Part shown: one piece after another, positions 46,591 to 55,035 of the stretch
Numbering within the stretch: position 1 is the first letter of the stretch
Layout of the letters: each line of letters begins with the position of its first letter
Notes under the pieces: generated by a model
Database searches by the model: none
Seen by the model: only the letters and a program-made list of their open reading frames with translations
Told to the model about the DNA's origin: nothing
NCBI GenBank assembly: GCA_024235895.1
Contig: JACKLM010000005.1
Location: 1-64,000 of the forward strand
DNA: 64,000 nt
Direction: 5' to 3'
Origin: Burkholderiaceae bacterium
GTDB taxonomy: Bacteria > Pseudomonadota > Gammaproteobacteria > Burkholderiales > Burkholderiaceae_C
Translations under genes and position numbers: made by a program

Positions 46591-47808
46591 TCACGCCGCG
46601 GCCTCGCGCAGGTGCTGCGCGCCGACGACGAGCTGCAGCACCTCGGTCGCGCCCTCGTAGATGCGCAGCGCGCGGACGTCGCGGTACAGCCGCTCGACCG
46701 GCTGCCCGCTGACGACGCCCAGCCCGCCGTGCAACTGCACCGCGGCGTCGATCACCTGCTGCGCCGCCTCGGTCGCATACATCTTGGCCATCGAGGCCTC
46801 GCGCGTGACGCGGCGCTGCAGCACGTCGCGCGTCCACGCGCTGCGGTAGACCATCAGCGCCGCGGCGTCGATCTCGGTGCACATGCGGCCGAGCTGCACC
46901 TGCGTCAGCTGGAAATCCGCCAGCCGCTGGCCGAACATCTGGCGGCCGCGCGCGCGCGACGTCGCCTCGTCGAGCGCGCGGCGTGCGAACCCCAGCGCCG
47001 CCGCACCGACCGTGGTGCGGAACAGGTCCAGCGTCCCCATCGCGATCGCGAACCCCTGACCCGGGTGGCCGACCAGGCGGTCGGCTCCGATGCGGCATCC
47101 GTTCATCTTCAGCACACCCAGCGGGTGCGGCGAGATCACCGGGATGCGCTCGCTGGCGTCCAGCCCGGGCGTGCCGGCGTCGACCAGGAAGGCCGAGATG
47201 CCCTTGGCATCGCGGTTGCCCGGCCCGCGGTCCAGGCCCTCGCTGCGCGCGAAGATCACGTAGCGGTCCGCCAGCCCGCCGGCATTCGAGATCCAGGTCT
47301 TGGTGCCGTCGAGCACCCAGCCATCACCCTGCTCGTCCGAAATGCGCCGCGCCGTGGCCTGCATCGCGGCGACATCGCTGCCGGCGTCGGGCTCGGACAG
47401 CGCGAAGGCCGCGATCAGCTCGCCGCGACACACGCCCGGCAGCAGCGCGGCCTTCTGCGCCTCGTTGCCGAACAGGCTGACCGGCACGCTGCCCAGGCCC
47501 TGCATCGCGAACGCGAAGTCCGCCAGCGCGCCGGCGCGCGCCAGCGTCTCGCGCCCGAGCGCCAGGCTGCGCACGTCGACCTGCTCGCGCAGCCCGCCGT
47601 AGGCCGCCGGCACGCAGGCGCGCAGCAGCCCGGCCTGGCCGAGCGCGCGCACCAGCGCGCCGCAGGCGGCGTAGACCGCGTCCAGGTCGTGCTCGTCGGG
47701 GGTGGGCAGCGCGGGCAGGCCGCGCTCGACCCAGTCGGCGAGCTCGCGCGCCCAGGCGCGGTGGCCGTCGTCGAGGAAGGGCCAGTCGAGAAAGCTGCGG
47801 TCGGCCAT
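46591..47808 (-). CDS. Acyl-CoA dehydrogenase
   Basis: A 405-residue flavoprotein of the acyl-CoA dehydrogenase family. The FAD/substrate signatures FALSEPDAGSDVAAMQ and GTKTWISNAG are at about residues 125-165. The C-terminal signature ATEAAQQVIDAAVQLHGGLGV and RIYEGATEVLQL are also present. It oxidises an acyl-CoA to a 2,3-enoyl-CoA, passing electrons to ETF. It is the last gene of a same-strand unit with two enoyl-CoA hydratase-like genes, a BadH-like dehydrogenase and a ferritin-like gene. The substrate (straight-chain, alicyclic or aryl) cannot be read. Confidence 0.9.
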   Translation of the reverse strand: MADRSFLDWPFLDDGHRAWARELADWVERGLPALPTPDEHDLDAVYAACGALVRALGQAGLLRACVPAAYGGLREQVDVRSLALGRETLARAGALADFAFAMQGLGSVPVSLFGNEAQKAALLPGVCRGELIAAFALSEPDAGSDVAAMQATARRISDEQGDGWVLDGTKTWISNAGGLADRYVIFARSEGLDRGPGNRDAKGISAFLVDAGTPGLDASERIPVISPHPLGVLKMNGCRIGADRLVGHPGQGFAIAMGTLDLFRTTVGAAALGFARRALDEATSRARGRQMFGQRLADFQLTQVQLGRMCTEIDAAALMVYRSAWTRDVLQRRVTREASMAKMYATEAAQQVIDAAVQLHGGLGVVSGQPVERLYRDVRALRIYEGATEVLQLVVGAQHLREAAA

Positions 47809-47887
47809 GGCGGGGCTTCCGTGAAGGAGGGCGGGCGGGCCGGGCGCTGCACGCGCCCGGCCGTCGTGGCGCGGCGCCGGCGGCGGC

Positions 47888-48706
47888 TCAGTTGCCCTCG
47901 AAGACGGGCTTCTGCTTGGCCGCGAAGGCGTGGTAGGCGCGCTCGAAGTCCTTGGTCTGCATGCAGATCGCCTGCGCCTGCGCCTCGGCCTCGATGCACT
48001 CGCCCAGGCCCGAGTTCCACTCCTGCCACAGCATGGTCTTGGTCATCGCGTGGCCGAAGGTCGGGCCATCGGCGAGCTCGCGCGCCAGCGCCTGCGCCTC
48101 GGCGAGTACCTTCTCGGGATCGACCAGCCGGTTGTAGAAGCCGAAGCGCTCGGCTTCCTCGCCGCCGACGACGCGCCCGGTGTAGAGCAGGTCGGCCGCG
48201 CGCGACAGCCCGATCAGCCGCGGCAGCAGCGTGCAGGCACCCATGTCGGCGCCGGCCAGCCCGACGCGAACGAACAGGAACGCGAGCTTGCTGCGCGCGG
48301 TCGCGACCCGCATGTCGGAGCCGCAGGCGATCATCGCCCCGGCACCGGTGCACACGCCGTCGATCGCGGCGATGACCGGCTGCGGGCAGGCGCGCATCGC
48401 CTTGACGAGGTCGCCGGTCATGCGCGTGAACTCGAGCAGCTCGGGCATGTCCATCTTGACCAGCGGGCCGATGATCTCGTGCACGTCGCCGCCGCTGCAG
48501 AAGTTGCCGCCGGCACCCGTGAAGACGACCGCCTTGATGTCGGTCGCGTAGACCAGCTCGCGGAACAGGTCGCGCAGCTCGCCGTAGGAGTCGAAGGTCA
48601 GCGGGTTCTTGCGATCCGGGCGGTTGAGCGTGATGGTGGCGACACGGCCGTCGACCGACCAGCCGAAATGCTTGGCCTGGTAGCCGGCCAGCTGGATGCG
48701 TTTCAT
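47888..48706 (-). CDS. Enoyl-CoA hydratase/isomerase family protein
   Basis: A 272-residue crotonase-fold enzyme. The oxyanion-hole segments are TGAGGNFCSGGDVHEI (about residues 62-77) and DGVCTGAGAMIACGSDMRVA. The second lacks the usual catalytic Glu of short-chain hydratases (GADMGACTLLPRLIG), which suggests an isomerase, hydrolase or ring-cleavage variant. An unusual N-terminal extension (about residues 1-20, GYQAKHFGW) is seen. aaaggaa lies upstream. Neighbours point to CoA-thioester degradation. Confidence 0.85.
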   Translation of the reverse strand: MKRIQLAGYQAKHFGWSVDGRVATITLNRPDRKNPLTFDSYGELRDLFRELVYATDIKAVVFTGAGGNFCSGGDVHEIIGPLVKMDMPELLEFTRMTGDLVKAMRACPQPVIAAIDGVCTGAGAMIACGSDMRVATARSKLAFLFVRVGLAGADMGACTLLPRLIGLSRAADLLYTGRVVGGEEAERFGFYNRLVDPEKVLAEAQALARELADGPTFGHAMTKTMLWQEWNSGLGECIEAEAQAQAICMQTKDFERAYHAFAAKQKPVFEGN

Positions 48707-48838
48707 CGTGGGGTTCCTTTCGTGTTGCGTATCGAACCTGGGGTGCGCCGGACCGGCGCGAGCTGCCGACTGGGGGCGTGGCGCGCGTGGCGCGAAGGCC
48801 TTGGCGTGCGTCGTACGAAGGCCCTAGCGCGCGTCGCG

Positions 48839-49300
48839 CTAGGGCCGCGGCGTGCGCGCCAGCCAGTCGTCCAGCGCCTGCACGTGCTCGGCCTCCTCGG
48901 CGGCGAATTCCTCGGCCAGGCGGCGTACCTCAGCGTCTCCCGTCTCGGTGGCGACCTGGGCGTAGAACTCCTTGGCGCGCAGTTCGTTCTCGCGCGCATA
49001 GCGCAGCGCCTCGTAGGTATTGAGCATGGGGTCGAAGGCCTCCTCGCCGCCGACCTCGGGCGGGTTGCGCCAGCGGTACTGCCACGAGCGGATCGTCGGC
49101 AGCTCGATGCCCTTGGCGCGCTCGACGATCGAGTCGTGGTGCAGCCGCGAGTAGCGCACCATGTCGCGGAAGGTCGAGGCCACCTCGTCGTTGCGGTAGG
49201 ACTCCATCATGTCCGCGAGCTCGAGGTAGCGCTCGGCGGCCTCGTGCTCGAGCGCGATCGCGTGCGCGAGGAATTCGGGCAGCTTCATGTCCAGCGACAT
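48839..49300 (-). CDS. Ferritin-like/rubrerythrin-domain protein
   Basis: A 153-residue all-helical protein with paired Glu-x-x-His metal-ligand motifs: ALEHEAAERY (about residues 17-26), RLHHDSIVERA, ENELRAKEFY and AEEAEHVQ (about 135-142). It probably binds a di-iron centre. Its position between enoyl-CoA hydratase and dehydrogenase genes is unusual; it may protect an oxygen-sensitive enzyme or be a catalytic di-iron component. ggaga precedes the ATG. Confidence 0.82.
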   Translation of the reverse strand: MSLDMKLPEFLAHAIALEHEAAERYLELADMMESYRNDEVASTFRDMVRYSRLHHDSIVERAKGIELPTIRSWQYRWRNPPEVGGEEAFDPMLNTYEALRYARENELRAKEFYAQVATETGDAEVRRLAEEFAAEEAEHVQALDDWLARTPRP

Positions 49301-49333
49301 CGTCGGTCTCCTGCAGCGGCGGGGGTGGGGGAT

Positions 49334-50080
49334 TCAGCCGACCATGGTCAGCCCGCCGCTGACGCTGAGGACCTGGCCGGTGACGTAGGCGGCGCCGTCG
49401 CCGGCGAAGAACAGTACCGCATCGGCGACCTCCTCGGGCTTGCCGAGGCGGCGCAGCGGGACCGCTTTGGTCAGCGCCTCCTTGACCTTGTCGGGCACGG
49501 CGGCCATCAGCGGCGTGTCGGTCGGCCCCGGGCAGACGCAGTTGACGACGATGCCGTGGCGCGCGGTCTCGCGCGCGAGCGACTTGGTGAATGCGATCAG
49601 CCCGCCCTTGGCGGCCGAGTAGACCGTCTCGCCGAGGCTGCCGACGCGGCCGGCGTCGCTGGCGATATTGACGATGCGGCCGCTGCCGCGCTCCATCATC
49701 GGCGGCAGCAGCGCCTTGGTCAGGTGGATCGGCCCCATCAGGTTGAGCGCGATCAGCTTGTCCCAGAAGTCCGGCGTGCCATCCCAGAACGGCGCGGTGC
49801 GGCCCCAGCCCGCGCCGTTGACGATCACGTCGACCGCCTTGAAGCGCTGGTGCACGGTGTCGGCGAAGGCCACGATCGACGCTGGCGCGGTCAGGTCGAC
49901 CTCGACGAAATGGGCCCGGCCGCCGGCGGCGACGAGCTCGTCGGCGCGCGCGCGGCCCTTGTCGGCCTGCAGGTCGGCGACGATGACGATGGCGCCGGCG
50001 TCGGCCAGCTTGCCGGCGATCGCCGAGCCGATGCCCGATGCGGCGCCGGTGACGACGGCGACTTTGTCCTTCAGGCTCAT
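49334..50080 (-). CDS. Short-chain dehydrogenase, BadH-like
   Basis: A 248-residue classical SDR. Cofactor motif TGAASGIG (about 11-18), NNAG equivalent NGAG (88-91), catalytic Ser141, Tyr154 and Lys158 (YSAAK). The segments GRIVNIASDAGRVGS, VVNCVCPGPTDTPL and TGQVLSVSGGLTM resemble 2-hydroxycyclohexanecarboxyl-CoA dehydrogenase BadH of Rhodopseudomonas, recalled from memory. It would oxidise a 3-hydroxyacyl-CoA intermediate. The absence of other bad genes nearby leaves the substrate open. aggag lies nine bases before the ATG. Confidence 0.85.
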   Translation of the reverse strand: MSLKDKVAVVTGAASGIGSAIAGKLADAGAIVIVADLQADKGRARADELVAAGGRAHFVEVDLTAPASIVAFADTVHQRFKAVDVIVNGAGWGRTAPFWDGTPDFWDKLIALNLMGPIHLTKALLPPMMERGSGRIVNIASDAGRVGSLGETVYSAAKGGLIAFTKSLARETARHGIVVNCVCPGPTDTPLMAAVPDKVKEALTKAVPLRRLGKPEEVADAVLFFAGDGAAYVTGQVLSVSGGLTMVG

Positions 50081-50123
50081 GCTTGCATTCTCCTAGGGTT
50101 CGTGCCGCGGGCGCGAGGGGGGG

Positions 50124-50966
50124 TCAGCCGCGCGACTTGTCGAGAAAATCCGCCACGCGGCGTCGCGTGTCGGGGTGCTGGTACAGACGGCGCGTGCCGT
50201 CGATCTCGGCCGCGTAGCCGGCGTCGCCGGGATCGCCGGCCAGCGCGATGCAGCGCTTGTTCTCGGCCAGCGCGTGGCGCGGCAGCGCCGCCAGCCGCGC
50301 GGCCAGCGCCTGCGCCTGCGCCGGCAGCTCGGCGCGCGGCGCGGCCCATTGGACGATGCCCAGCCGCAGCGCCTCGGCGCCGTCGACCGTCTCGGCGCCG
50401 AGGATCAGCCGCCGCGCGACGCCGGCGCCGGCCAGCCGCGTCAGCCGCTGCGTGCCGCCGGCACCCGGCAGCAGGCCCAGCCCCGCCTCCGGCAGGCCCA
50501 GGCGCGCCTCGCTGGCGGCGATGCGCAGGTCGCAGGCCAGCGCCAGCTCGAGCCCGCCGCCGAGCGCGGCGCCGCCGATCTCCACCAGCGTCAGCGCCGG
50601 CGACGACTCGAGCCGCGCGAAGACCGCCTGCATGCGGCGCACCAGCTCGACCATCGCCTCGGGTCCCTCGGGGGTCGCGAAGCACTGGCGCATGAAGGCC
50701 AGGTCCGCGCCGGCGGCGAAGACCTTGAGCTCGCTGCGCAGGTGAAGCACGGCGATACCTTCGTCCGCCTCGGCGGCATCGAGCGCGGCGTCGAGAGCGG
50801 CCAACAGCGCCTCGTCGATCGCATTCACCGGAGCGCGTGCGAGCGTGGCGACGAGCACGCCGCCGGCGCGCTCGGTGCGCAGCGGGGCGGCGGCCGTCGG
50901 GCGCGCCGAGGGGGCTGCGGCAGAGGGCGCCGCGCCGGGGGCCGGCGCGGGCTCGGGGGGGCTCAT
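50124..50966 (-). CDS. Enoyl-CoA hydratase/isomerase family protein
   Basis: A 280-residue crotonase-family protein with an Ala/Pro-rich N-terminal tail (about residues 1-35). The oxyanion-hole segments are ELKVFAAGADLAFM and GGAALGGGLELALACDLRIA. The catalytic-type glutamate is in LPEAGLGLLPGAGGTQRL, matching true enoyl-CoA hydratases. First gene of the CoA-thioester unit. The ATG at 50966 is chosen, although the tail suggests the mature domain begins near residue 35. A predicted anaerobic promoter lies 60-115 bases upstream. Confidence 0.88.
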   Translation of the reverse strand: MSPPEPAPAPGAAPSAAAPSARPTAAAPLRTERAGGVLVATLARAPVNAIDEALLAALDAALDAAEADEGIAVLHLRSELKVFAAGADLAFMRQCFATPEGPEAMVELVRRMQAVFARLESSPALTLVEIGGAALGGGLELALACDLRIAASEARLGLPEAGLGLLPGAGGTQRLTRLAGAGVARRLILGAETVDGAEALRLGIVQWAAPRAELPAQAQALAARLAALPRHALAENKRCIALAGDPGDAGYAAEIDGTRRLYQHPDTRRRVADFLDKSRG

Positions 50967-51024
50967 CGTCGATCGTCCTCGCAAGGTCCGGCGCCTCCCG
51001 ACGACCGCGTCGCCGGCGCCAAAC

Positions 51025-51081
51025 TGGCATCGTGATACCAATTTAGTCGATCGGAATTACTTTAGACTTGAAGCAAATCAA
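51025..51081 (-). promoter_or_regulatory. Predicted FNR class II promoter with overlapping operator
   Basis: Minus strand: FNR-type box TTGAT-ttgc-TTCAA (51068-51081), -10-like ctaaat (51041-51046), and the dyad TGGtATC-ac-GATgCCA (51025-51040) over the expected start. Box centre to start is about 41 bases, the class II activation distance. One base of the FNR box deviates from TTGATnnnnATCAA. The dyad suggests a pathway-specific repressor. The site is in an AT-richer island within 50967-51162. Confidence 0.5.
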
Positions 51082-51162
51082 GATCGGTGCCGTTGGCGGT
51101 GCCGGTGGCTTCGCGGCCCCCATCGCGGTCGCCTTCGCGCTTGCCGATGCGGTCGTGGCGGA

Positions 51163-51624
51163 TCAACCCTCGGCCACGCGCAGGCCGGCCAGCACCGCGC
51201 GCTCCATGCGCCGCATCGCAGCGCGCTGCGCCGCCGGCCAGCGGTAGGCGAGCGTGCTCGTCGCCACGCCGGGCCAGGCTTGGTCACGCACGCGGTCGAC
51301 CGCGAGCGCCCAGACTTCCAAAGGTGCCGAGCCCTCGGGCTGCAGCAGCCCCGGCAGCCGCCGGACCCGCCCCGACACGAGCAGGTTGAGCCCGCCGAGC
51401 CCGACCGCCATCACCGCGCCGCGGCCGCGGCCGCGCAGGTTGGCACTGCTGCGCCCGCCGCGGTCGACCGCGATGCGCATGCTGCGCGCACCAGTCGCGA
51501 CGGCCCACGAATAGGTCGCGTGCGGCTCGCCGCGCGCATCGCTGCTGAGCACCAGCGCCGGCCCGCCGGCGCCGAGCACCGCGAGCGCGCGATCGTCGAG
51601 CTGGCGTGCCGGAGCAGGGCTCAT
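51163..51624 (-). CDS. Pyridoxamine-5'-phosphate-oxidase-like FMN-binding protein
   Basis: A 153-residue split-barrel protein. PALVLSSDARGEPHATYSWAV (about residues 23-43) and MRIAVDRGGRSSANLRGRG (about 49-67) match the FMN-binding strands of PNPOx-like proteins. The C-terminal part is helical with an Arg-rich segment. The reaction is unknown. It lies downstream of the DUF1841-like and riboflavin kinase genes on the same strand, so an FMN-dependent role is plausible. Confidence 0.75.
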   Translation of the reverse strand: MSPAPARQLDDRALAVLGAGGPALVLSSDARGEPHATYSWAVATGARSMRIAVDRGGRSSANLRGRGRGAVMAVGLGGLNLLVSGRVRRLPGLLQPEGSAPLEVWALAVDRVRDQAWPGVATSTLAYRWPAAQRAAMRRMERAVLAGLRVAEG

Positions 51625-51640
51625 GCGGAGGGCGTCCGGT

Positions 51641-52030
51641 TCAACGCGGGCCGACGCGGCGGCGCCAGCGTTTGGCGCTCAGGCGGTCGATCTCGGCGTC
51701 GTAGCGCGCGTGGACGGCCTCGGTGGCGACACCCTTGCCGCGCGAAAGATCGAAGATCTGCTCGGCGACGACGCTGCCGACGGCGTGGACCGCATCGTGG
51801 CGCGACAGACCCTGCGCGATCAGTCGCGGGATCGCGCGCACGACCGACTCCAGCCCCATCGCGATCTGGTTTTCGACCACGACGTGGATCACGGCATGAA
51901 GCTTGGCATTCGGCAGCTCGACGCGCTGGCGCGCATGGAAGTCCTCGACCAGCTGGATGCGCTCCTGCTCGTCGAGGTCCATCCAGGCCCCGGCCTCCGG
52001 CGGCTGGTCGGGGTCGTAGCGGTCGAGCAT
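51641..52030 (-). CDS. DUF1841-like protein
   Basis: A 129-residue helical protein. The pattern LHAVIHVVVENQIAMGLESVVRAIPRLIAQGLSRHDAVHAVG has the spaced histidines and EQ pair seen in DUF1841 proteins. This could be a metal site. No function is known for the family. It lies between the riboflavin kinase and the PNPOx-like gene (17-base spacing to the latter). Confidence 0.65.
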   Translation of the reverse strand: MLDRYDPDQPPEAGAWMDLDEQERIQLVEDFHARQRVELPNAKLHAVIHVVVENQIAMGLESVVRAIPRLIAQGLSRHDAVHAVGSVVAEQIFDLSRGKGVATEAVHARYDAEIDRLSAKRWRRRVGPR

Positions 52031-52129
52031 GTCGATGATCGCACGGGGGCAGCGAGGCTGGCGGCGCGCCGCCAGCCTCCTACGGGCGGACACAGCATAC
52101 GACGCACAGTCAATGTCGGGGCGAACGAA

Positions 52130-52552
52130 TCACGAAACAGTTGTCGGCCCGAGCGCCGCCACGCGCACTCGTACCCGGTTTCCGTCCCGCAATCCCAGCG
52201 CCTCGCGCAGCGCGACCGGCGCGACGATTTCCAGCTTGTCGGCCGGGTAGCCATCGACCTCGGGAACGACCGCCGCCGCGCGCACGCGACCGGCGAGCCA
52301 TAGCAGGTGGCAGCGCGCCGGGCAGAAACCCGGCGCCGGGTCGATCACGATGCCGGGATACAGGTGTTGCGCGCGCTGCCACGCACGCTGCGCCGTCTCG
52401 TCGAGCCGCAGGTTGAGCGTCCCGGGCCAGGGATCGAAACCGGTCGCGCGCCGCAGCGCGGCACCGACCCAGTCGATGGCGGTAAAGCGCGCGCCTTCGC
52501 CGAGCCCGGCGTTGACGATGCCTTCGAATTCGATCGGCTCGGGCTGCGTCAT
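52130..52552 (-). CDS. CTP-dependent (archaeal-type, DUF120) riboflavin kinase
   Basis: A 140-residue protein matching the CTP-dependent riboflavin kinase family described from Methanocaldococcus. Segments in order: FEGIVNAGLGEGARFTAIDWV (about residues 8-28), FDPWPGTLNLRL (about 38-49, the family hallmark PGTLNL), the YPADKLEIVAP segment and LREALGLRDGNRVRV. Bacteria normally make FMN with RibF instead. Its position directly downstream of the UbiX gene of the phenol cluster, across a 495-base gap, suggests FMN supply for prenyl-FMN. The ATG at 52552 gives the standard N-terminus. Confidence 0.85.
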   Translation of the reverse strand: MTQPEPIEFEGIVNAGLGEGARFTAIDWVGAALRRATGFDPWPGTLNLRLDETAQRAWQRAQHLYPGIVIDPAPGFCPARCHLLWLAGRVRAAAVVPEVDGYPADKLEIVAPVALREALGLRDGNRVRVRVAALGPTTVS

Positions 52553-53047
52553 CACGGCTCGCGTTTCGTCGCTAGCGTGGGCGAGTAGTTCGACGGGACG
52601 AGGGCCCATTGCGCGAGGTGCTCAGCTACTACCGACGCCTCGGATAGCTTTGTGTCGGATTGCCCGGAAACGGACGTGTGGGAGGCCCGTCGTCTCGCCA
52701 CGAGCTTGAATGCGGCGCTGGCATGGCAGCAGCGCGAGCCGAGGCCGGCGGGTACCCTTGCCCTCCATGTCCCCCGCCGTCGGCTTGCGCCGCCGGCTCC
52801 TCCTTTACTTGCGGTCAAGGGTACCCACCGCCCTCGGCAGGCAATCGCATCTGTCTTCGACGGTCCAATGCCACCGTGGTGTCCGCGAAGCCGGCAGCGG
52901 GCCGGCCGGGGCGCTGCCGGCTTCTCCGCGTGGTGCGTCGGAGTACATCCGCAACGAAGAACGGCCGAACGCCGCCGATGACTTCTACGGATGCCAGACC
53001 GCCGGCATGAACAAGCCGCCTTCGATGCAATCGCGCGCAGCTCCGCC
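52553..53047. other. 495-base gap between riboflavin kinase and UbiX genes
   Basis: No convincing gene. Overlapping frames on both strands are Arg/Pro/Cys-rich chance frames. The region contains a 77-base inverted-repeat element (52750-52826) and may have arisen from an insertion that separated the riboflavin kinase from the phenol cluster. Confidence 0.5.
52750..52826. repeat. 77-bp element with 11-bp perfect inverted ends
   Basis: gggtacccttg (52750-52760) and its exact complement caagggtaccc (52816-52826) bound a 55-base interior that itself contains a GC-rich stem (gccgtcggc/gccgccggc). The arrangement is MITE-like. No coding capacity. No second copy was noticed in this window. Confidence 0.6.
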
Positions 53048-53635
53048 TCAGCCTCGCGAGCGCGCATGCTCGCGCTCCTCGTTGCCGGTCCAGCGGTGGA
53101 ACAGCTCGGCCTCGACGCCGAGCTGGTCGAGCGCCTTGTTGACCGACTGGTCGATGATGTCCTCCAGCGTCTTCGGCCGGTGGTAGAAAGCCGGCAGCGG
53201 CGGCAGCACGACGGCGCCGGTCTCGGTGACATGCGTCATCAGCCGCAGGTGGCCCAGGTGCAGCGGGGTCTCGCGCACCATCAGCACCAGCTTGCGCCGT
53301 TCCTTGAGCGTGACGTCGGCGGCGCGGATCAGCAGGTTGGTGTTGAACGACTGCGCCAGCGCCGACAGCGTCTTGATCGAGCACGGCGCGATCACCATGC
53401 CGTCGTGCTTGAACGAGCCGCTCGAAATGCAGGCGCCGACGTCGTTCAGCTCGTGCACGTGGGTCGCGAGCTGCTTGACCTCGTCGATCTTGCGGTCGGT
53501 CTCGTAGACGATCGTGCGCTTGGCCGAGTCCGACATCACGAGGTGCGTCTCGATGCCGAGATCGCGCAGCACCTCGAGGATGCGCAGCCCGTAGATCGCG
53601 CCGCTCGCGCCCGACATCCCCACCACCAGTCTCAT
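53048..53635 (-). CDS. UbiX-family flavin prenyltransferase
   Basis: A 195-residue flavoprotein of the UbiX/Pad1 family. Motifs: VVGMSGASGAIYGLRILE (about residues 4-21), CISSGSFKHDGMVIAPCSIKTLS (about 90-112, the family SxxTxxMVIxPCSMKTL equivalent) and LPPLPAFYHRPKTLEDII. It prenylates FMN with dimethylallyl phosphate to make prFMN, the cofactor of UbiD (de)carboxylases. It is the last gene of the phenol cluster, 34 bases after the third UbiD gene. The C-terminal tail (ELFHRWTGNEE) is typical of aromatic-acid UbiX homologues. Confidence 0.92.
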   Translation of the reverse strand: MRLVVGMSGASGAIYGLRILEVLRDLGIETHLVMSDSAKRTIVYETDRKIDEVKQLATHVHELNDVGACISSGSFKHDGMVIAPCSIKTLSALAQSFNTNLLIRAADVTLKERRKLVLMVRETPLHLGHLRLMTHVTETGAVVLPPLPAFYHRPKTLEDIIDQSVNKALDQLGVEAELFHRWTGNEEREHARSRG

Positions 53636-53669
53636 CGCAACCGCCTTCTTGTCGCCGTGTCCGGCATCG

Positions 53670-55019
53670 TCACTGCATCAGGTCGCCCAGCACGGCGCGC
53701 ACGCGCGCCAGCGCGGCCGGGTCCAGCCGCGCCTTGTCGAACGACGGGTCGGCGCTGCCGCGGGTGGCGTCGAAGCCGATCTTGGACCCCTCGGCGGCGC
53801 CGCTGCCGCTGGGGTCGATGATGTAGGCCTCGGTACCCTCGACCAGGATCGTATCGCGCGCCGGGCGCATCCTCGTGGCCATCGCCCACGCGACCTCGCG
53901 CGGGTCGCGGATGTCGACGTCGTCGTCGACCACCGTCACCGACTTGAGTCGCTTGTCCAGCGCCAGCGCGAGGTGGATCAGCCGCCGCACCTCCGGGCGC
54001 GACGTGCCGTGGACGGCGACGATCATCGAGAAACCCGCGGTGCCGCCGGCGATCTCGAGGTCGACCACGCCGCCGACCTGCGCGCGCAACTGGCCCAGCA
54101 TCTCGGTGCCGGCGGCCAGCCACAGCAGCATGTCGACGTCCGTCGCCCACGGCGTCAACCCGGGGTAGATCGGGTCGCGGCGGTGGGTGACGGCGCTGAC
54201 CTCGATCACCGGGCTGTCGTTGCTGAAGTAGGCCCCGGTGTTCTCGCCGAAAGGCCCCTCGGTCTCGCGCACGCCGGGCAGCACGCGGCCCTCGATGACG
54301 ATCTCGGCGCGCGCCGGCACCTGCAGCTTCACCGTCTCGGCATCGAACATCTCGACCGGTGCGCCGCGCAGCGCGCCGGCGACCGCCATCTTGTCGGGCA
54401 CCAGCGGGCCGACCTTGACGACCGAGGCGACGACGATCGCCGGCTCCAACCCGAGCGCGACCGCGATCTCGAGCGGCTCGCCGCGCGCCTCGGCGGCGGC
54501 GTGGAACAGCGCCAGCGGCGGGTTCGCCAGCAGGATGCCGAGCCGCCGCCCCCCCTTGACCATCATGCGGTGGATGCCCATGCCGCGGCGGCCGGTCGCC
54601 GGGTCGTGGCACAGGACGACGCCGGTCGTGATGTAGGGGCCGGCGTCGCGCTCGTGGTGGGTCAGGATCGGCAGCGTGCCGAGCAGGTCGTCGCCCTTTG
54701 TCACGACGACCTGCTTGACCGGCGCGTCGGTGGTCGTGACCGGCTCGATGCCGCGCTGCTTGCGCTCGAGGTAGGTCTCGGCCAGCGCCTCGGGGGCGGC
54801 GTCGAAGGCGCGCGCCAGCCGTCGCCGGTGCGCGATCAGGTTGCCGGCGACACGCCAGCCGGGATGACCGACGATGTGGTCGAACAACAGCGCCGGCGCG
54901 TCGGGACGCGCCTGGCGCAGCGCGGCCGCGATCTCGAAGCGTGGCGACATCGGCTCGGCGACGCGACGCAGGTCGCCGCCGAGCGCGTCGAGGAAGTCGC
55001 GCAGGTCGCGGTACGGCAT
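53670..55019 (-). CDS. UbiD-family (de)carboxylase, third paralogue
   Basis: A 449-residue UbiD protein. The prFMN-site motif ETEGPFGENTGAYF (about residues 255-268) keeps the catalytic E..P-F-G-E. YRDLRDFLDALGGDLRRV at the N-terminus and VDMLLWLAAGTEMLGQLR are also typical. It is shorter than the two other UbiD paralogues and closer to true UbiD/4-hydroxybenzoate decarboxylase lengths. It could be a separate decarboxylase or an auxiliary subunit. It is followed by UbiX and preceded by the 10-kDa subunit gene (16-base gap). Confidence 0.9.
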   Translation of the reverse strand: MPYRDLRDFLDALGGDLRRVAEPMSPRFEIAAALRQARPDAPALLFDHIVGHPGWRVAGNLIAHRRRLARAFDAAPEALAETYLERKQRGIEPVTTTDAPVKQVVVTKGDDLLGTLPILTHHERDAGPYITTGVVLCHDPATGRRGMGIHRMMVKGGRRLGILLANPPLALFHAAAEARGEPLEIAVALGLEPAIVVASVVKVGPLVPDKMAVAGALRGAPVEMFDAETVKLQVPARAEIVIEGRVLPGVRETEGPFGENTGAYFSNDSPVIEVSAVTHRRDPIYPGLTPWATDVDMLLWLAAGTEMLGQLRAQVGGVVDLEIAGGTAGFSMIVAVHGTSRPEVRRLIHLALALDKRLKSVTVVDDDVDIRDPREVAWAMATRMRPARDTILVEGTEAYIIDPSGSGAAEGSKIGFDATRGSADPSFDKARLDPAALARVRAVLGDLMQ

Positions 55020-55035
55020 CGCGTCGGCGCCGCGC

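Noticed and set aside
46591..50966. Assignment as the cyclohexanecarboxylate (bad) or 2-aminobenzoate (abm) pathway
   Set aside because: Only the dehydrogenase resembles BadH; the ring-cleaving hydrolase and ligase genes of those pathways are not present here.
52652..52981. A 109-codon plus-strand frame in the gap before ubiX
   Set aside because: Arg/Pro-rich with no ribosome binding site, and it runs through the inverted-repeat element.
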